Below are positions 7,084-15,002 of a DNA stretch of 64,000 nucleotides, piece after piece. The first letter of the stretch is position 1; each line of letters starts with the position of its first letter. The notes beneath the pieces are model-generated. The model was given only the letters and a program-made list of their open reading frames with translations, searched no databases and was not told the origin of the DNA. Source of the DNA: Chitinophaga horti (GTDB lineage Bacteria; Bacteroidota; Bacteroidia; Chitinophagales; Chitinophagaceae); assembly GCF_022867795.2 (NCBI RefSeq), contig NZ_CP107006.1, positions 1,302,001 to 1,366,000 on the forward strand, written 5' to 3'. The translations under genes were made by a program, and so were the position numbers.

Positions 7084-9672
7084 TTACTTGTTGTTCACGA
7101 ATATCTTCTTCGTATACACGATCTTGTTCTTGTCACTCACGACAAATACGTACATCCCGTTGGGCAGGCCCGATATACTCACCGGTGCGTTTTTACCGGA
7201 TACCCTCAAGACTTTCACGCGCACCCCGTTAAGACTGTAGATGCCTACATCGTACAGGCCTTCCTGTAACGGCCCGTTGAGGTACACCGTTCCGGAAGCG
7301 GGGTTCGGCCATATGGACGGTAAGTCCAGCTTGACCCTCGGCGGTGCCACGGCGGCCAACGGAGATGCCAGCAGCAGGCTGTTAGGATAGGTGAACGGAT
7401 AATCCAATTGTGCCTGGCGGAACTGTGCTTCGTATATGTCATTCCAACCGAAGGCAGTATCCGCCTGGTTCTTCAGGTTGTATTGGGCGGCACCACTCCA
7501 GAAGTGGATAAACTCACCCATGTTCAGCCTGCGGATGTATTGACCGTTCCTTTGTGGGAAGTAAGCTGCCAGCAGATCGAAATACCTGTTCAGGGCATCG
7601 CTCGAGTCGGCCGTGGTGTAGATAGGGTAGAACCAGTTCTTGAACCAACGGGTGCCGGCACGTGGGTAGGTGTCTGTCTTGGTTTCCATGTCGGCCAGCA
7701 GTTCTGCAGCTTCCAGGTTCCAGCCCAGGCGTTTGTACACATCGTAGTTAAAGATCTCTGCCCATTTGCTGTCGCCCCAGATCAGGAAGGAGTGGCCGCC
7801 GTCTACGTTTTTCGCAGAGAATTCCACGATATGCGCTACTTCATGCGTACTGGCCCCGTAGTTCCAGCTGTTACGCTCGGCCCACTGTCCGCCCAGGTCG
7901 ATGGTATTGTGGTAATCGTGCGCAGAGTCGTAAGTGGTAGCCGGGTGACCGCCAGAGTAGCCTGCTATGCTGTGAAACACTGCATACAACCGCGGATCGC
8001 TGAAGGAGCCGTAGTTCTGTTTCGTGTACTGCCACACGTTCGCAAAGTCGCTGAACATCCAGTTAATGGCCGGGCTCACCGCGCTGTCGTAGTACACGGC
8101 GATCTGGTCATTATAATAAGTGCGGGTCAGTAGCTCGTCATGCTCAAACCAATGTTCCCGCCAGGTAAGTGGTGCCGCGCCGGTGGGTGTTGCTTTTTTC
8201 GTGAACACGTAAGCCGATCCGCCGTTCGCGTTTTCTGCACGCAGCCTGTAATAATAAGTTGTCAGCGGCGTGAGGTCGCGGGAGTGGTATTTGGTGTTGT
8301 TTGCCGCGACGATAGCATCGGTTACCCAGTTCACGCTGTCGGTAGAACGTTCTACCCGGAAGTTGGTTTCTGTAGTCGAGTTGTCGGTCCAGGTGAGTAC
8401 CAGCTGGTAGCCATCGGTGTTCATGGCCGCCAGTCCGGACGGTGCCGCCGGTACCGCGCTGTTGGTAGCGCCGGTGCCGGTACCGTACAGTTCCAGCTCG
8501 GCAAATTGTGTCAGGCTATTTCCATTGTTCGCTGTGATATGTAAACGATAGTAAGTGTAAGCGGTGGTGTTAACGAACGCATATAGTTTACGCTGGTACC
8601 GATCGGTAAACTCCTGGTTGTTCTTCGTACTCAGCGTCGTCCAGGTAGATCCGTTGTTCGATCCCTGTAACACCCAGTTTTTAGGGTCGCGGGTGGCAAA
8701 GTCGTTGGCGGAAGTTACGGCGTAACGGGTGAGGGTAGCGCCGCCTGGCAGGTAATATTGCACCCAGGTGCTGGCAGCCGATGCGAGGTATTTACCATAC
8801 GCGCTGTTGTCAAAGGCTTTCAGATAACCTTCGTTGCCGCCGGTATTATACTGGTCGCTGAGTGTCGCATTGGTAAAGTCGGTTACGTCGGTACCCACGG
8901 TGGCCGAAGTGGTCGAGATAGAAGCATGTGCTGTAGCCACCGATACGCCTGCTGCATTCTGGGTACGAACGCGGTAGAGATAAGCCGTGCCGGTAGCGGT
9001 ACTGCTATCGATATAACTGGTTTTGTTACTGTCCAGCGTCGCTATTACCCTGAAGCTGCTGCCGGTCTGGCTGCGCTCTACGAGGTAATTGGTTTCTGTA
9101 GTAGCATTGTCTGTCCAGTTCAGCTGCACCCGAAAGTTGCTGATGTTGCTGACAGATAGTCCTGTTGGTGCCGCCGGTGTAGCCGCCAGTAGTTCCCACT
9201 CCGCAAACTGGGTGGCAGTAGCGCCGTTTACCGCGGTGATGTTAAGGCGGTAGTACAGGTAACTGTTGGTATTCGCAAAACTGTAAGTCTTGCGCAAAAA
9301 GCGGGTGGCAAAGGTTTCGGCGGTGCGGGTATCGAGGGTGGTCCAGGAGGTGCCGTTGTTCGAGCCTTGCAGCGTCCAGTCGCGCGGATCGCGGGTAGCT
9401 GCATCATTGGCCGAGGTGATGGCATACTGTGTAACCACGGCGGTAAAGGGCGACTGGTACTGTACCCAAAGATTTGTTTGTGGAATGTAGTACTTCGTAG
9501 CAGTGCTGTTGTCGATGAGGTTAGGGTAGTTCTCATTGACTTGTACGGTATTGTTGTATTGCGCGGTAATCGTGCCTCCGAGGTTTGTAATATCGGATTG
9601 GGCATGAGCAGCACCGGCAAAACAAAACGCTCCCGCACACAAGATGGCCTTGTGTAAAAGTGTCATGTTCAT
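7084..9672 (-). CDS. secreted basic-secretory-protein-type metallopeptidase with F5/8C and Fn3 domains, T9SS substrate
   Basis: Signal peptide (residues 1-25, ending AAHAQ). Two similar modules follow: F5/8-type-C (discoidin-like) domains at about 27-163 and 265-398, each followed by an Fn3 domain (about 166-255 and 408-497). Residues about 502-760 resemble the plant-type basic secretory protein family and carry HEVAH (610-614), a zincin-type HExxH, then FLIWGDSKWAEIFNYDVY. The last 75 residues (WPNPASGT, then VSISGLPNGMYVFVV) form a type IX secretion sorting domain. It should be exported and released or attached at the cell surface, with the discoidin domains binding carbohydrate. It is a close paralogue of the gene at 11896. 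Peptidase activity is inferred from the family; the substrate is unknown. Confidence -1.
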   Translation of the reverse strand: MNMTLLHKAILCAGAFCFAGAAHAQSDITNLGGTITAQYNNTVQVNENYPNLIDNSTATKYYIPQTNLWVQYQSPFTAVVTQYAITSANDAATRDPRDWTLQGSNNGTSWTTLDTRTAETFATRFLRKTYSFANTNSYLYYRLNITAVNGATATQFAEWELLAATPAAPTGLSVSNISNFRVQLNWTDNATTETNYLVERSQTGSSFRVIATLDSNKTSYIDSSTATGTAYLYRVRTQNAAGVSVATAHASISTTSATVGTDVTDFTNATLSDQYNTGGNEGYLKAFDNSAYGKYLASAASTWVQYYLPGGATLTRYAVTSANDFATRDPKNWVLQGSNNGSTWTTLSTKNNQEFTDRYQRKLYAFVNTTAYTYYRLHITANNGNSLTQFAELELYGTGTGATNSAVPAAPSGLAAMNTDGYQLVLTWTDNSTTETNFRVERSTDSVNWVTDAIVAANNTKYHSRDLTPLTTYYYRLRAENANGGSAYVFTKKATPTGAAPLTWREHWFEHDELLTRTYYNDQIAVYYDSAVSPAINWMFSDFANVWQYTKQNYGSFSDPRLYAVFHSIAGYSGGHPATTYDSAHDYHNTIDLGGQWAERNSWNYGASTHEVAHIVEFSAKNVDGGHSFLIWGDSKWAEIFNYDVYKRLGWNLEAAELLADMETKTDTYPRAGTRWFKNWFYPIYTTADSSDALNRYFDLLAAYFPQRNGQYIRRLNMGEFIHFWSGAAQYNLKNQADTAFGWNDIYEAQFRQAQLDYPFTYPNSLLLASPLAAVAPPRVKLDLPSIWPNPASGTVYLNGPLQEGLYDVGIYSLNGVRVKVLRVSGKNAPVSISGLPNGMYVFVVSDKNKIVYTKKIFVNNK

Positions 9673-9837
9673 AATAGGATTGCTTGTTTTAAGTTAACTA
9701 TAGATGATGGACTGAAGATTTAGATTTGGTTTAAACATGTGCTCGGGTTAAGTTTAGTATTGTCTTCGCTCAGAAATGCAAGGGCCACAAAAATCTATAC
9801 CTGAATTTAAGTAATTAATCGATACGCCGCTAACGCC

Positions 9838-9880
9838 CTCATGTCGCGGATCACTGCTAAATGCAGTGGCCCGCGATGAG
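9838..9880. other. long structured hairpin in a 412-bp gene-free interval
   Basis: CTCAT (9838-9842) and CGCGG (9845-9849), then CACTGC (9852-9857), pair with GCAGTG (9863-9868), CCGCG (9871-9875) and ATGAG (9876-9880). This gives 16 base pairs with one bulge and one 2x2 internal loop around TAAAT. No T-run follows on either strand, so it is not a classic terminator. It lies downstream of the GH5 gene and upstream of the metallopeptidase gene, both on the minus strand. Confidence -1.
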
Positions 9881-9925
9881 CGCATCAACTTATCCTGTTG
9901 TGATTGAAAGGGTTATTGCTGCTTA

Positions 9926-9948
9926 CCGTTTAGTGCTATGCTAAACGG
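9926..9948. other. second inverted repeat in the same interval
   Basis: A perfect 8-bp inverted repeat CCGTTTAG-TGCTATG-CTAAACGG sits 45 bp after the larger hairpin. A 12-bp perfect palindrome GAACAGCTGTTC follows at 10028-10039 and could be an operator. The rest of 9673-10084 shows no gene that I can support. Confidence -1.
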
Positions 9949-10084
9949 CTATACGCTGTTTTAAAAATAGTTTGCGGTATGGTGGAGGGTTCGGGTTTGC
10001 TTATCATTTAGCAGGGGAGATATTTTAGAACAGCTGTTCAGCCATCGTCATCATATGTTTGCAAACAATGATGAAGTGCGCGTT

Positions 10085-11728
10085 CTACACCCGCTCTAAA
10101 ACAATCTCCTTCAAACTTCCTTTCCCAGTCATTCTCTTCACACGTAAAGTATGCCTGCCTGCCCGCAGGTTGGATACAGGCTTCCCATCTACCGAAATAT
10201 CATATCCCTCGATAGCTGACACTTTGTACTTACCGTCTGTCACCACCGTGAATGTATACTGCAACCATTCACCCGCCTCAAAGTTCACCACTTCACTGCC
10301 GCTGATGTCAACGCCGTCGTTGCGGTAGCTGCGGCCGCTGTTGCCGCCTTGCAGAGCGGGATTGGAGATGCGGTAGTTCGCGGTGTCGAGGTCGTAGTAG
10401 GCCACGCCGTTCGGCCCCAGGTCATAGTCGATGGCGTTGATCACCAGGCGTTCCTGCAACAGGTGTTCCTTAAAGGGGATAGCAGTGGGAGAGAAGGGCT
10501 GCCGTATCATCGCATCGATCACATCGCGGTGCAGGATGTTATTACGGATGTTCGCATCCGACGCGAGTTGCATCATGCCTGCAAAGGCTGCTTCTGCGGA
10601 TGGAGCAGCGGCCTTTCCCGACCAGTAATCCAGTATGCGCTGATAATTGTCGTTCATCGGAATTTCCAGCGGGTTGTTATGCCCCAACTTTTTCAGCGGC
10701 CACCATGCCCAGCCGATATTGTTGCGCTCCAGTAAACGTATGGCTTCTGTAAACCAAACGTTGGAGTTCTCGCCGGTTTCACCCAGCCATACCGGAATGT
10801 TGTATTGATCTCTCGCTTTAATGATATGGGCGATTGATGCATCGTCATTATAGTTCCAGTATTTGTGATAGCTCAGCACCATATTATTATCCCAGGGCGG
10901 AAAAATACCATTGTAGTTATTGCCCCAGCCGTTTCCTTCTATGATGATGATGTGCCGTTTGTCTACACTGCGGATCGCCTGCGTGATCTCCATCATCAGT
11001 TTGCGCAGCGGTGCATTGGTCTTTTCTTTCAGGCCGTTCTTATCGTTTTCCGGGTCCTCAAAGCCCCAGTTAGGCTCGTTGATAATATCATAGCCGCCTA
11101 TCCAGGGTTCGTCTTTATAACGTGCTGCTAATTTCTTCCAGAGGGCGATAGTCCTTTCCTGCAGGGACCTGTCCTGCCACAGTGATGGTTTCGAGGGATC
11201 CCGGTCCGATATATTCAGGTCGTTGCCTTGTCCGCCAGGGGCGGCATGCAGGTCGAGAATCAAATACATGTTGTTGGCCTTACACCAGGCGAGCAGACTG
11301 TCGGTCATGTCAAATCCTTTCTGGCGGAATACAGGGTCTGCGGCCGATTCCACTACCAGATCCAGCATGTAAAGGTTGTAGTGCATAGGCAGTCGCACCG
11401 AATTAAAGCCCCAGGCTTTCATGGAGTCGATGTCTGCCCGGGTGGTATGGTTGGCAAGCCAGGCGTTATAGAACTGTTGCGTTTTCTGTTCGCCGGTGAG
11501 TTCTTTCATTCGCTCGCGGATGCGGTATTGCTGCTGGCCGTTGCCGGTTACGCGCAGCATATAACCCTCCTGCAACATCCAGCCGCCAAGGCCGATGCCT
11601 CGTAGTAATACGTTCTCGTTCTTTTCATTGACTATGCGGGTGCCCGCTGTTTTCAGGAAGCCCTGTGCCTGTGTGTACTGGGTCATCAACGCGGCAAGCG
11701 TAAAGCCGCAAAGCAATCGTCTGAGCAT
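10085..11728 (-). CDS. secreted GH5-family glycoside hydrolase with C-terminal CBM6-like domain
   Basis: A signal peptide (about residues 1-22, ending YTQAQ) is followed by a cellulase-type (beta/alpha)8 barrel. The motif RGIGLGGWMLQEGYM starts the domain. YDIINEPNWGF supplies the acid/base Glu218 and VWLGETGENSNVW the nucleophile Glu317; both catalytic residues are present. From about residue 430 to the end (AIDYDLGPNGVAYYDLD, then FEAGEWLQYTFTV) the sequence looks like a family 6 carbohydrate-binding module. It should cleave a beta-glycan such as beta-glucan; the linkage cannot be assigned. It lies between two secreted metallopeptidase-like paralogues, one convergent in strand and one divergent. 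Confidence -1.
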   Translation of the reverse strand: MLRRLLCGFTLAALMTQYTQAQGFLKTAGTRIVNEKNENVLLRGIGLGGWMLQEGYMLRVTGNGQQQYRIRERMKELTGEQKTQQFYNAWLANHTTRADIDSMKAWGFNSVRLPMHYNLYMLDLVVESAADPVFRQKGFDMTDSLLAWCKANNMYLILDLHAAPGGQGNDLNISDRDPSKPSLWQDRSLQERTIALWKKLAARYKDEPWIGGYDIINEPNWGFEDPENDKNGLKEKTNAPLRKLMMEITQAIRSVDKRHIIIIEGNGWGNNYNGIFPPWDNNMVLSYHKYWNYNDDASIAHIIKARDQYNIPVWLGETGENSNVWFTEAIRLLERNNIGWAWWPLKKLGHNNPLEIPMNDNYQRILDYWSGKAAAPSAEAAFAGMMQLASDANIRNNILHRDVIDAMIRQPFSPTAIPFKEHLLQERLVINAIDYDLGPNGVAYYDLDTANYRISNPALQGGNSGRSYRNDGVDISGSEVVNFEAGEWLQYTFTVVTDGKYKVSAIEGYDISVDGKPVSNLRAGRHTLRVKRMTGKGSLKEIVLERV

Positions 11729-11758
11729 AACGTGTGGTGTTTGGGACTATTAAAGTAA

Positions 11759-11766
11759 CAAAAATA
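11759..11766 (-). promoter_or_regulatory. -7 promoter box of the GH5 gene
   Basis: CAAAAATA on the plus strand reads TATTTTTG on the minus strand, an exact TAnnTTTG match 31 bp before the GH5 start codon. No clear -33 partner was found. The 167-bp interval also has to hold the promoter of the divergent gene at 11896, for which no exact box is visible. Confidence -1.
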
Positions 11767-11895
11767 ATCGCTTGCAAACGCTAAGATTATTACCGCCTGC
11801 CCCTTTATTTGGGTAGTGCGATTGATAAACCAACATCTGAATCCAAAACCCTTATTTCGATCTAGAACACTCATTATTTAAATAAATCAACCAAC

Positions 11896-14490
11896 ATGCA
11901 TCAATTGCTACAAAGGCTCTGCCTCTGTGCGGGCGCGCTATGCCTTGCCGCGCCGGCATTTTCACAAACAGATATTACGGAAGACGGGGGCGTAATTACG
12001 TCGCCCCACATCAACTGGAACAGCAACGAAAATTTCCCTAAACTGATCGACAACTACCCCGGTACCAAATACCAGTATGAGTCGGGAGCGTTTACGGTGG
12101 TATACGAGGCGAACTTCCCTTCCCTGGTGACGCAATACGCGGTGACCAGTGCCGCAGATAATCCGGATCGCGACCCGATGAACTGGGTGCTGGATGGGAG
12201 CAATGACGGGGTGAACTGGACTTCCCTCGATCAGCGCTTTGGTCAGTTTTTCAACGCGCGCCTGGAACGCCAGTTGTTTACGATCGCTACACCCGGCACT
12301 TATAAACAATACCGCCTCATCGCCTTTGCAACCCGTGAGGGACGATATATTCACCTGGGCGAATGGGAACTGCTGTCGCCAGTGAAAACCGCGATACCCG
12401 CATCCTTAACGGCTACGCTCGTTCCTGGTCAACGGGTGAAAATCGGCTGGAAAGACAATGCAACGAATGAAACCGGTTATTCGGTGGAGCGATCTACCGA
12501 TGGCCGCAATTATCACATCGCAGCGCTGCTGCCACCGAACGCTAAAAGTTATATCGACAGCAATCTCGCCACTGATCAGCAATATGCTTACCGCGTACGC
12601 GCCATCACCACCGAAGGTGCAGGCAAAGCGTCCCCGGCGGCGATCATTCGCACCGAAAAAGGTCCGTCTTTGGATGATATTACCGACTTCAAAGAAGGCC
12701 GCCTCACTGCCCGTTACGCCTACAGTGGGCCGGAGGGTTTATCTAAACTGACCGACAATACACCGAACAGTTTCCTGCATATGTGGAACAGCCCTTCCTG
12801 GCTGCTCTACTACCTGCCAGGCGGCGCAGTCGTGACACAATATGCCTTCACCGTAAGCAACGAATCTGCTGAATACGACCCCAGCGACTGGACGCTCGAA
12901 GCCTCCAACGACTCGCTCAACTGGACGGTCTTAAACACGCAGCACAAGCAACAGTTCGAGCGTGGTACCCGCAGGGTGTACGCTTTCGCGAACAAATCAA
13001 ACTACCAATACTACCGCTTCCAGCTCGCCAATAATTCCTGGGGCATCAATCTTTCCGAACTGGAAATACTGGGTAAAGGTGAAGGCTCGCTTAGCAAAGA
13101 CAAACCGGTAACGGCAGGCAACTTTCATGCACAAGGCGTATCTCCTTACCAGGTGGTGTTAGCCTGGAACGACGATGCCAACGACGAAACCAGCTATCGC
13201 CTCGAACGTTCGAAAGACAGCATCCGCTGGAACACGGTCGATAATCTCAATCCCGGTACGACCTTGTTCTACTCCCGCAACCTGACGCCGCAAACGAAGT
13301 ATTACTACCGCTTAAGCGCCATCAACCGTAATGGGCGCTCGGCATACACCTATGTAAGCGCGACCACTACGCCCGACGAGTCGCCCCTTTACTGGCAGGA
13401 ACATTGGCTCGAGCATCGCCAGCTGCTGAAGCGGGTGCACAATAACAAAGACGTCGCTTTTTATTTCGACAACGACGTGCCCGCCAACACTACCTGGATG
13501 TTTACGGAGTTTACCGCCGCCTGGAAGTACATCAAAAAAACGTACGGCACGTTCTGCGATCCTAAACTGTATGTAGTGTTGCATGAGGATAAGTACCACG
13601 GTGGCCACGCTGCTGCAGTATGTGACTCCAACCACGACTACCGTAATGTGATCGACCTGGGTGGGGAATGGTCGTTCCGCAACGATTGGAACATTGGTGC
13701 GCCGGTGCATGAGATCGGGCATATCGTGGAGGGTAACTCTAAAGATGTGCGCGAATCGCCGGCCTTCTCCATCTGGGGTGATAGCAAGTGGTGTGAAATT
13801 TTCAACTACGACGTATACAAAAACATCGGCTGGGCAGAAGATGCCAAAGCGGTGTATGACCAGATGCAAACGCATTCGGATGTGTTCCCACGACCTGGTA
13901 CTTATTGGTTCCGCGACTGGTTCTACCCGCTGTATACCCGCGGTGACAGCAGCGTAACGCTGAACCGCTATTTCGAACTGCTGGCAGACTATTTCCCGCA
14001 GCATAATGGTGTATATACCCGCCGCATGAACATGGGTGAGTTTGTGCATTTCTGGAGCGGCGCCGCTGGTTATAACCTGAAAGCGCAGGCAGATACGGCT
14101 TTCGGCTGGAACGATGAATATGAGATGCAGTTCAAACAAGCCCGCATCGACTATCCGTTCACCTACCCCGAAAACTGCCGTCCCAGGCCACTGCCTTCCA
14201 AACCGTGGAACCAGGCGCACGAATATCTGACGGCGCTGTGGCCTAACCCTGCCTCCGGCACGTTGTATTTCAACGGTCCGAACGATCGTACGGTTTACAC
14301 GGTAGAGGCCTACGCGCTCAGCGGGCAAAGATCCCTCACAGCCCGGGTGTCTGGTAAAAATGCACCGATTGACGTTTCAGCACTGCACACGGGTTTATAC
14401 TTGTTTGCGGTGAGCGATCAATCGGGTGTGTTGTTTACGCGTAAAATATTGATTACTAAACCTTCGGGTAAAGGTAAATACCAGGGTTAA
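11896..14490 (+). CDS. secreted basic-secretory-protein-type metallopeptidase, paralogue of the gene at 7084
   Basis: Same architecture as the gene at 7084: signal peptide (ending APAFSQ), F5/8C (about 26-160), Fn3 (about 166-253), F5/8C (about 260-395), Fn3 (about 405-493), basic secretory protein domain (about 498-755) with HEIGH (605-609), and a T9SS sorting domain (LWPNPASGTLYFNG, then VSALHTGLYLFAVS). It lacks an obvious duplication scar, so the two copies are old paralogues that have diverged along their length. It has several extra Cys residues in the catalytic domain (FCDPK, AAVCDS, KWCEIF) that the other copy lacks. The tail after the sorting domain is basic (KPSGKGKYQG). Function as in the paralogue is inferred. 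Confidence -1.
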   Translation: MHQLLQRLCLCAGALCLAAPAFSQTDITEDGGVITSPHINWNSNENFPKLIDNYPGTKYQYESGAFTVVYEANFPSLVTQYAVTSAADNPDRDPMNWVLDGSNDGVNWTSLDQRFGQFFNARLERQLFTIATPGTYKQYRLIAFATREGRYIHLGEWELLSPVKTAIPASLTATLVPGQRVKIGWKDNATNETGYSVERSTDGRNYHIAALLPPNAKSYIDSNLATDQQYAYRVRAITTEGAGKASPAAIIRTEKGPSLDDITDFKEGRLTARYAYSGPEGLSKLTDNTPNSFLHMWNSPSWLLYYLPGGAVVTQYAFTVSNESAEYDPSDWTLEASNDSLNWTVLNTQHKQQFERGTRRVYAFANKSNYQYYRFQLANNSWGINLSELEILGKGEGSLSKDKPVTAGNFHAQGVSPYQVVLAWNDDANDETSYRLERSKDSIRWNTVDNLNPGTTLFYSRNLTPQTKYYYRLSAINRNGRSAYTYVSATTTPDESPLYWQEHWLEHRQLLKRVHNNKDVAFYFDNDVPANTTWMFTEFTAAWKYIKKTYGTFCDPKLYVVLHEDKYHGGHAAAVCDSNHDYRNVIDLGGEWSFRNDWNIGAPVHEIGHIVEGNSKDVRESPAFSIWGDSKWCEIFNYDVYKNIGWAEDAKAVYDQMQTHSDVFPRPGTYWFRDWFYPLYTRGDSSVTLNRYFELLADYFPQHNGVYTRRMNMGEFVHFWSGAAGYNLKAQADTAFGWNDEYEMQFKQARIDYPFTYPENCRPRPLPSKPWNQAHEYLTALWPNPASGTLYFNGPNDRTVYTVEAYALSGQRSLTARVSGKNAPIDVSALHTGLYLFAVSDQSGVLFTRKILITKPSGKGKYQG

Positions 14491-14511
14491 GCTATTTAGG
14501 TTGATAAACAG

Positions 14512-14536
14512 AGCCCCGGTGTCTACCGGGGCTTTT
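14512..14536 (+). terminator. intrinsic terminator after the metallopeptidase gene
   Basis: A 9-bp stem AGCCCCGGT/ACCGGGGCT with loop GTCT, followed by TTTT. It is preceded by TTTAGGTTGATAA, which also precedes the next hairpin. Confidence -1.
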
Positions 14537-14626
14537 GCGTTTAATTTCTGTTAACAGGTTAGCGTAGAGATTAAGGGTACTTTTAGGATTACATCATTTA
14601 CTAGTTAAAATTTTCTTTAGGTTGAT

Positions 14627-14650
14627 AAGCCCCGGTGTTTACCGGGGCTT
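14627..14650 (+). terminator. duplicate terminator hairpin
   Basis: A 10-bp stem AAGCCCCGGT/ACCGGGGCTT with loop GTTT, then CCATTTTT. Together with the preceding TTTAGGTTGATAA it repeats the element about 120 bp upstream, which suggests a small segmental duplication. Confidence -1.
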
Positions 14651-14766
14651 CCATTTTTAAAAACGATAGACTGCCATAATAGCCGGAAAATGAACTTATG
14701 ATTAATAAATCTCAAACGGCATATTTCTTGCAACTAATTGCGTAAAATTGAATAAAATACAGAAAA

Positions 14767-14994
14767 ATGATGCAGACGATGAGTGACCATAACCAGAAAA
14801 TACCTTTCGACTTCAGACCAGAAGATATGATTCCGGCAGTGAGAAGTTTTGAACCCGTTTTATACCGTCAGGGCAACCTTTACTATTGTTTACTTGGTGC
14901 AGATGCCGATAATGGCATTTTAGGCTTCGGCGCAACACCCCGCCAGGCAATTGCCGACTGGGAGCATAAGTTAAGGTCCAACATGAATAAGTAA
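14767..14994 (+). CDS. small hypothetical protein, 75 aa
   Basis: I do not recognise it. It is a soluble acidic-to-neutral protein with no signal peptide. The middle (PVLYRQGNLYYCLLGADA) looks like a beta-hairpin and the end (GFGATPRQAIADWEHKLR) a helix. That pattern is faintly like HicB-type small domains, which usually pair a strand-rich half with a TPxEAI helix, but there is no HicA toxin beside it. Several starts are possible (ATG at 14767, 14770 and 14782). It stands alone between the double terminator and a convergent kinase gene, so it has its own promoter. Confidence -1.
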   Translation: MMQTMSDHNQKIPFDFRPEDMIPAVRSFEPVLYRQGNLYYCLLGADADNGILGFGATPRQAIADWEHKLRSNMNK

Positions 14995-15002
14995 TTTGTA
15001 GT

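Noticed and set aside
7408-9159. Plus-strand open readings of 130-240 codons opposite the first metallopeptidase gene
   Set aside because: They are shadows of the minus-strand gene and show no family motifs.
13312-14328. Long minus-strand open reading of 338 codons inside the second metallopeptidase gene
   Set aside because: It is a shadow of the well supported plus-strand gene with clear domains; its composition (Val, Arg and His rich) is typical of an antisense frame.
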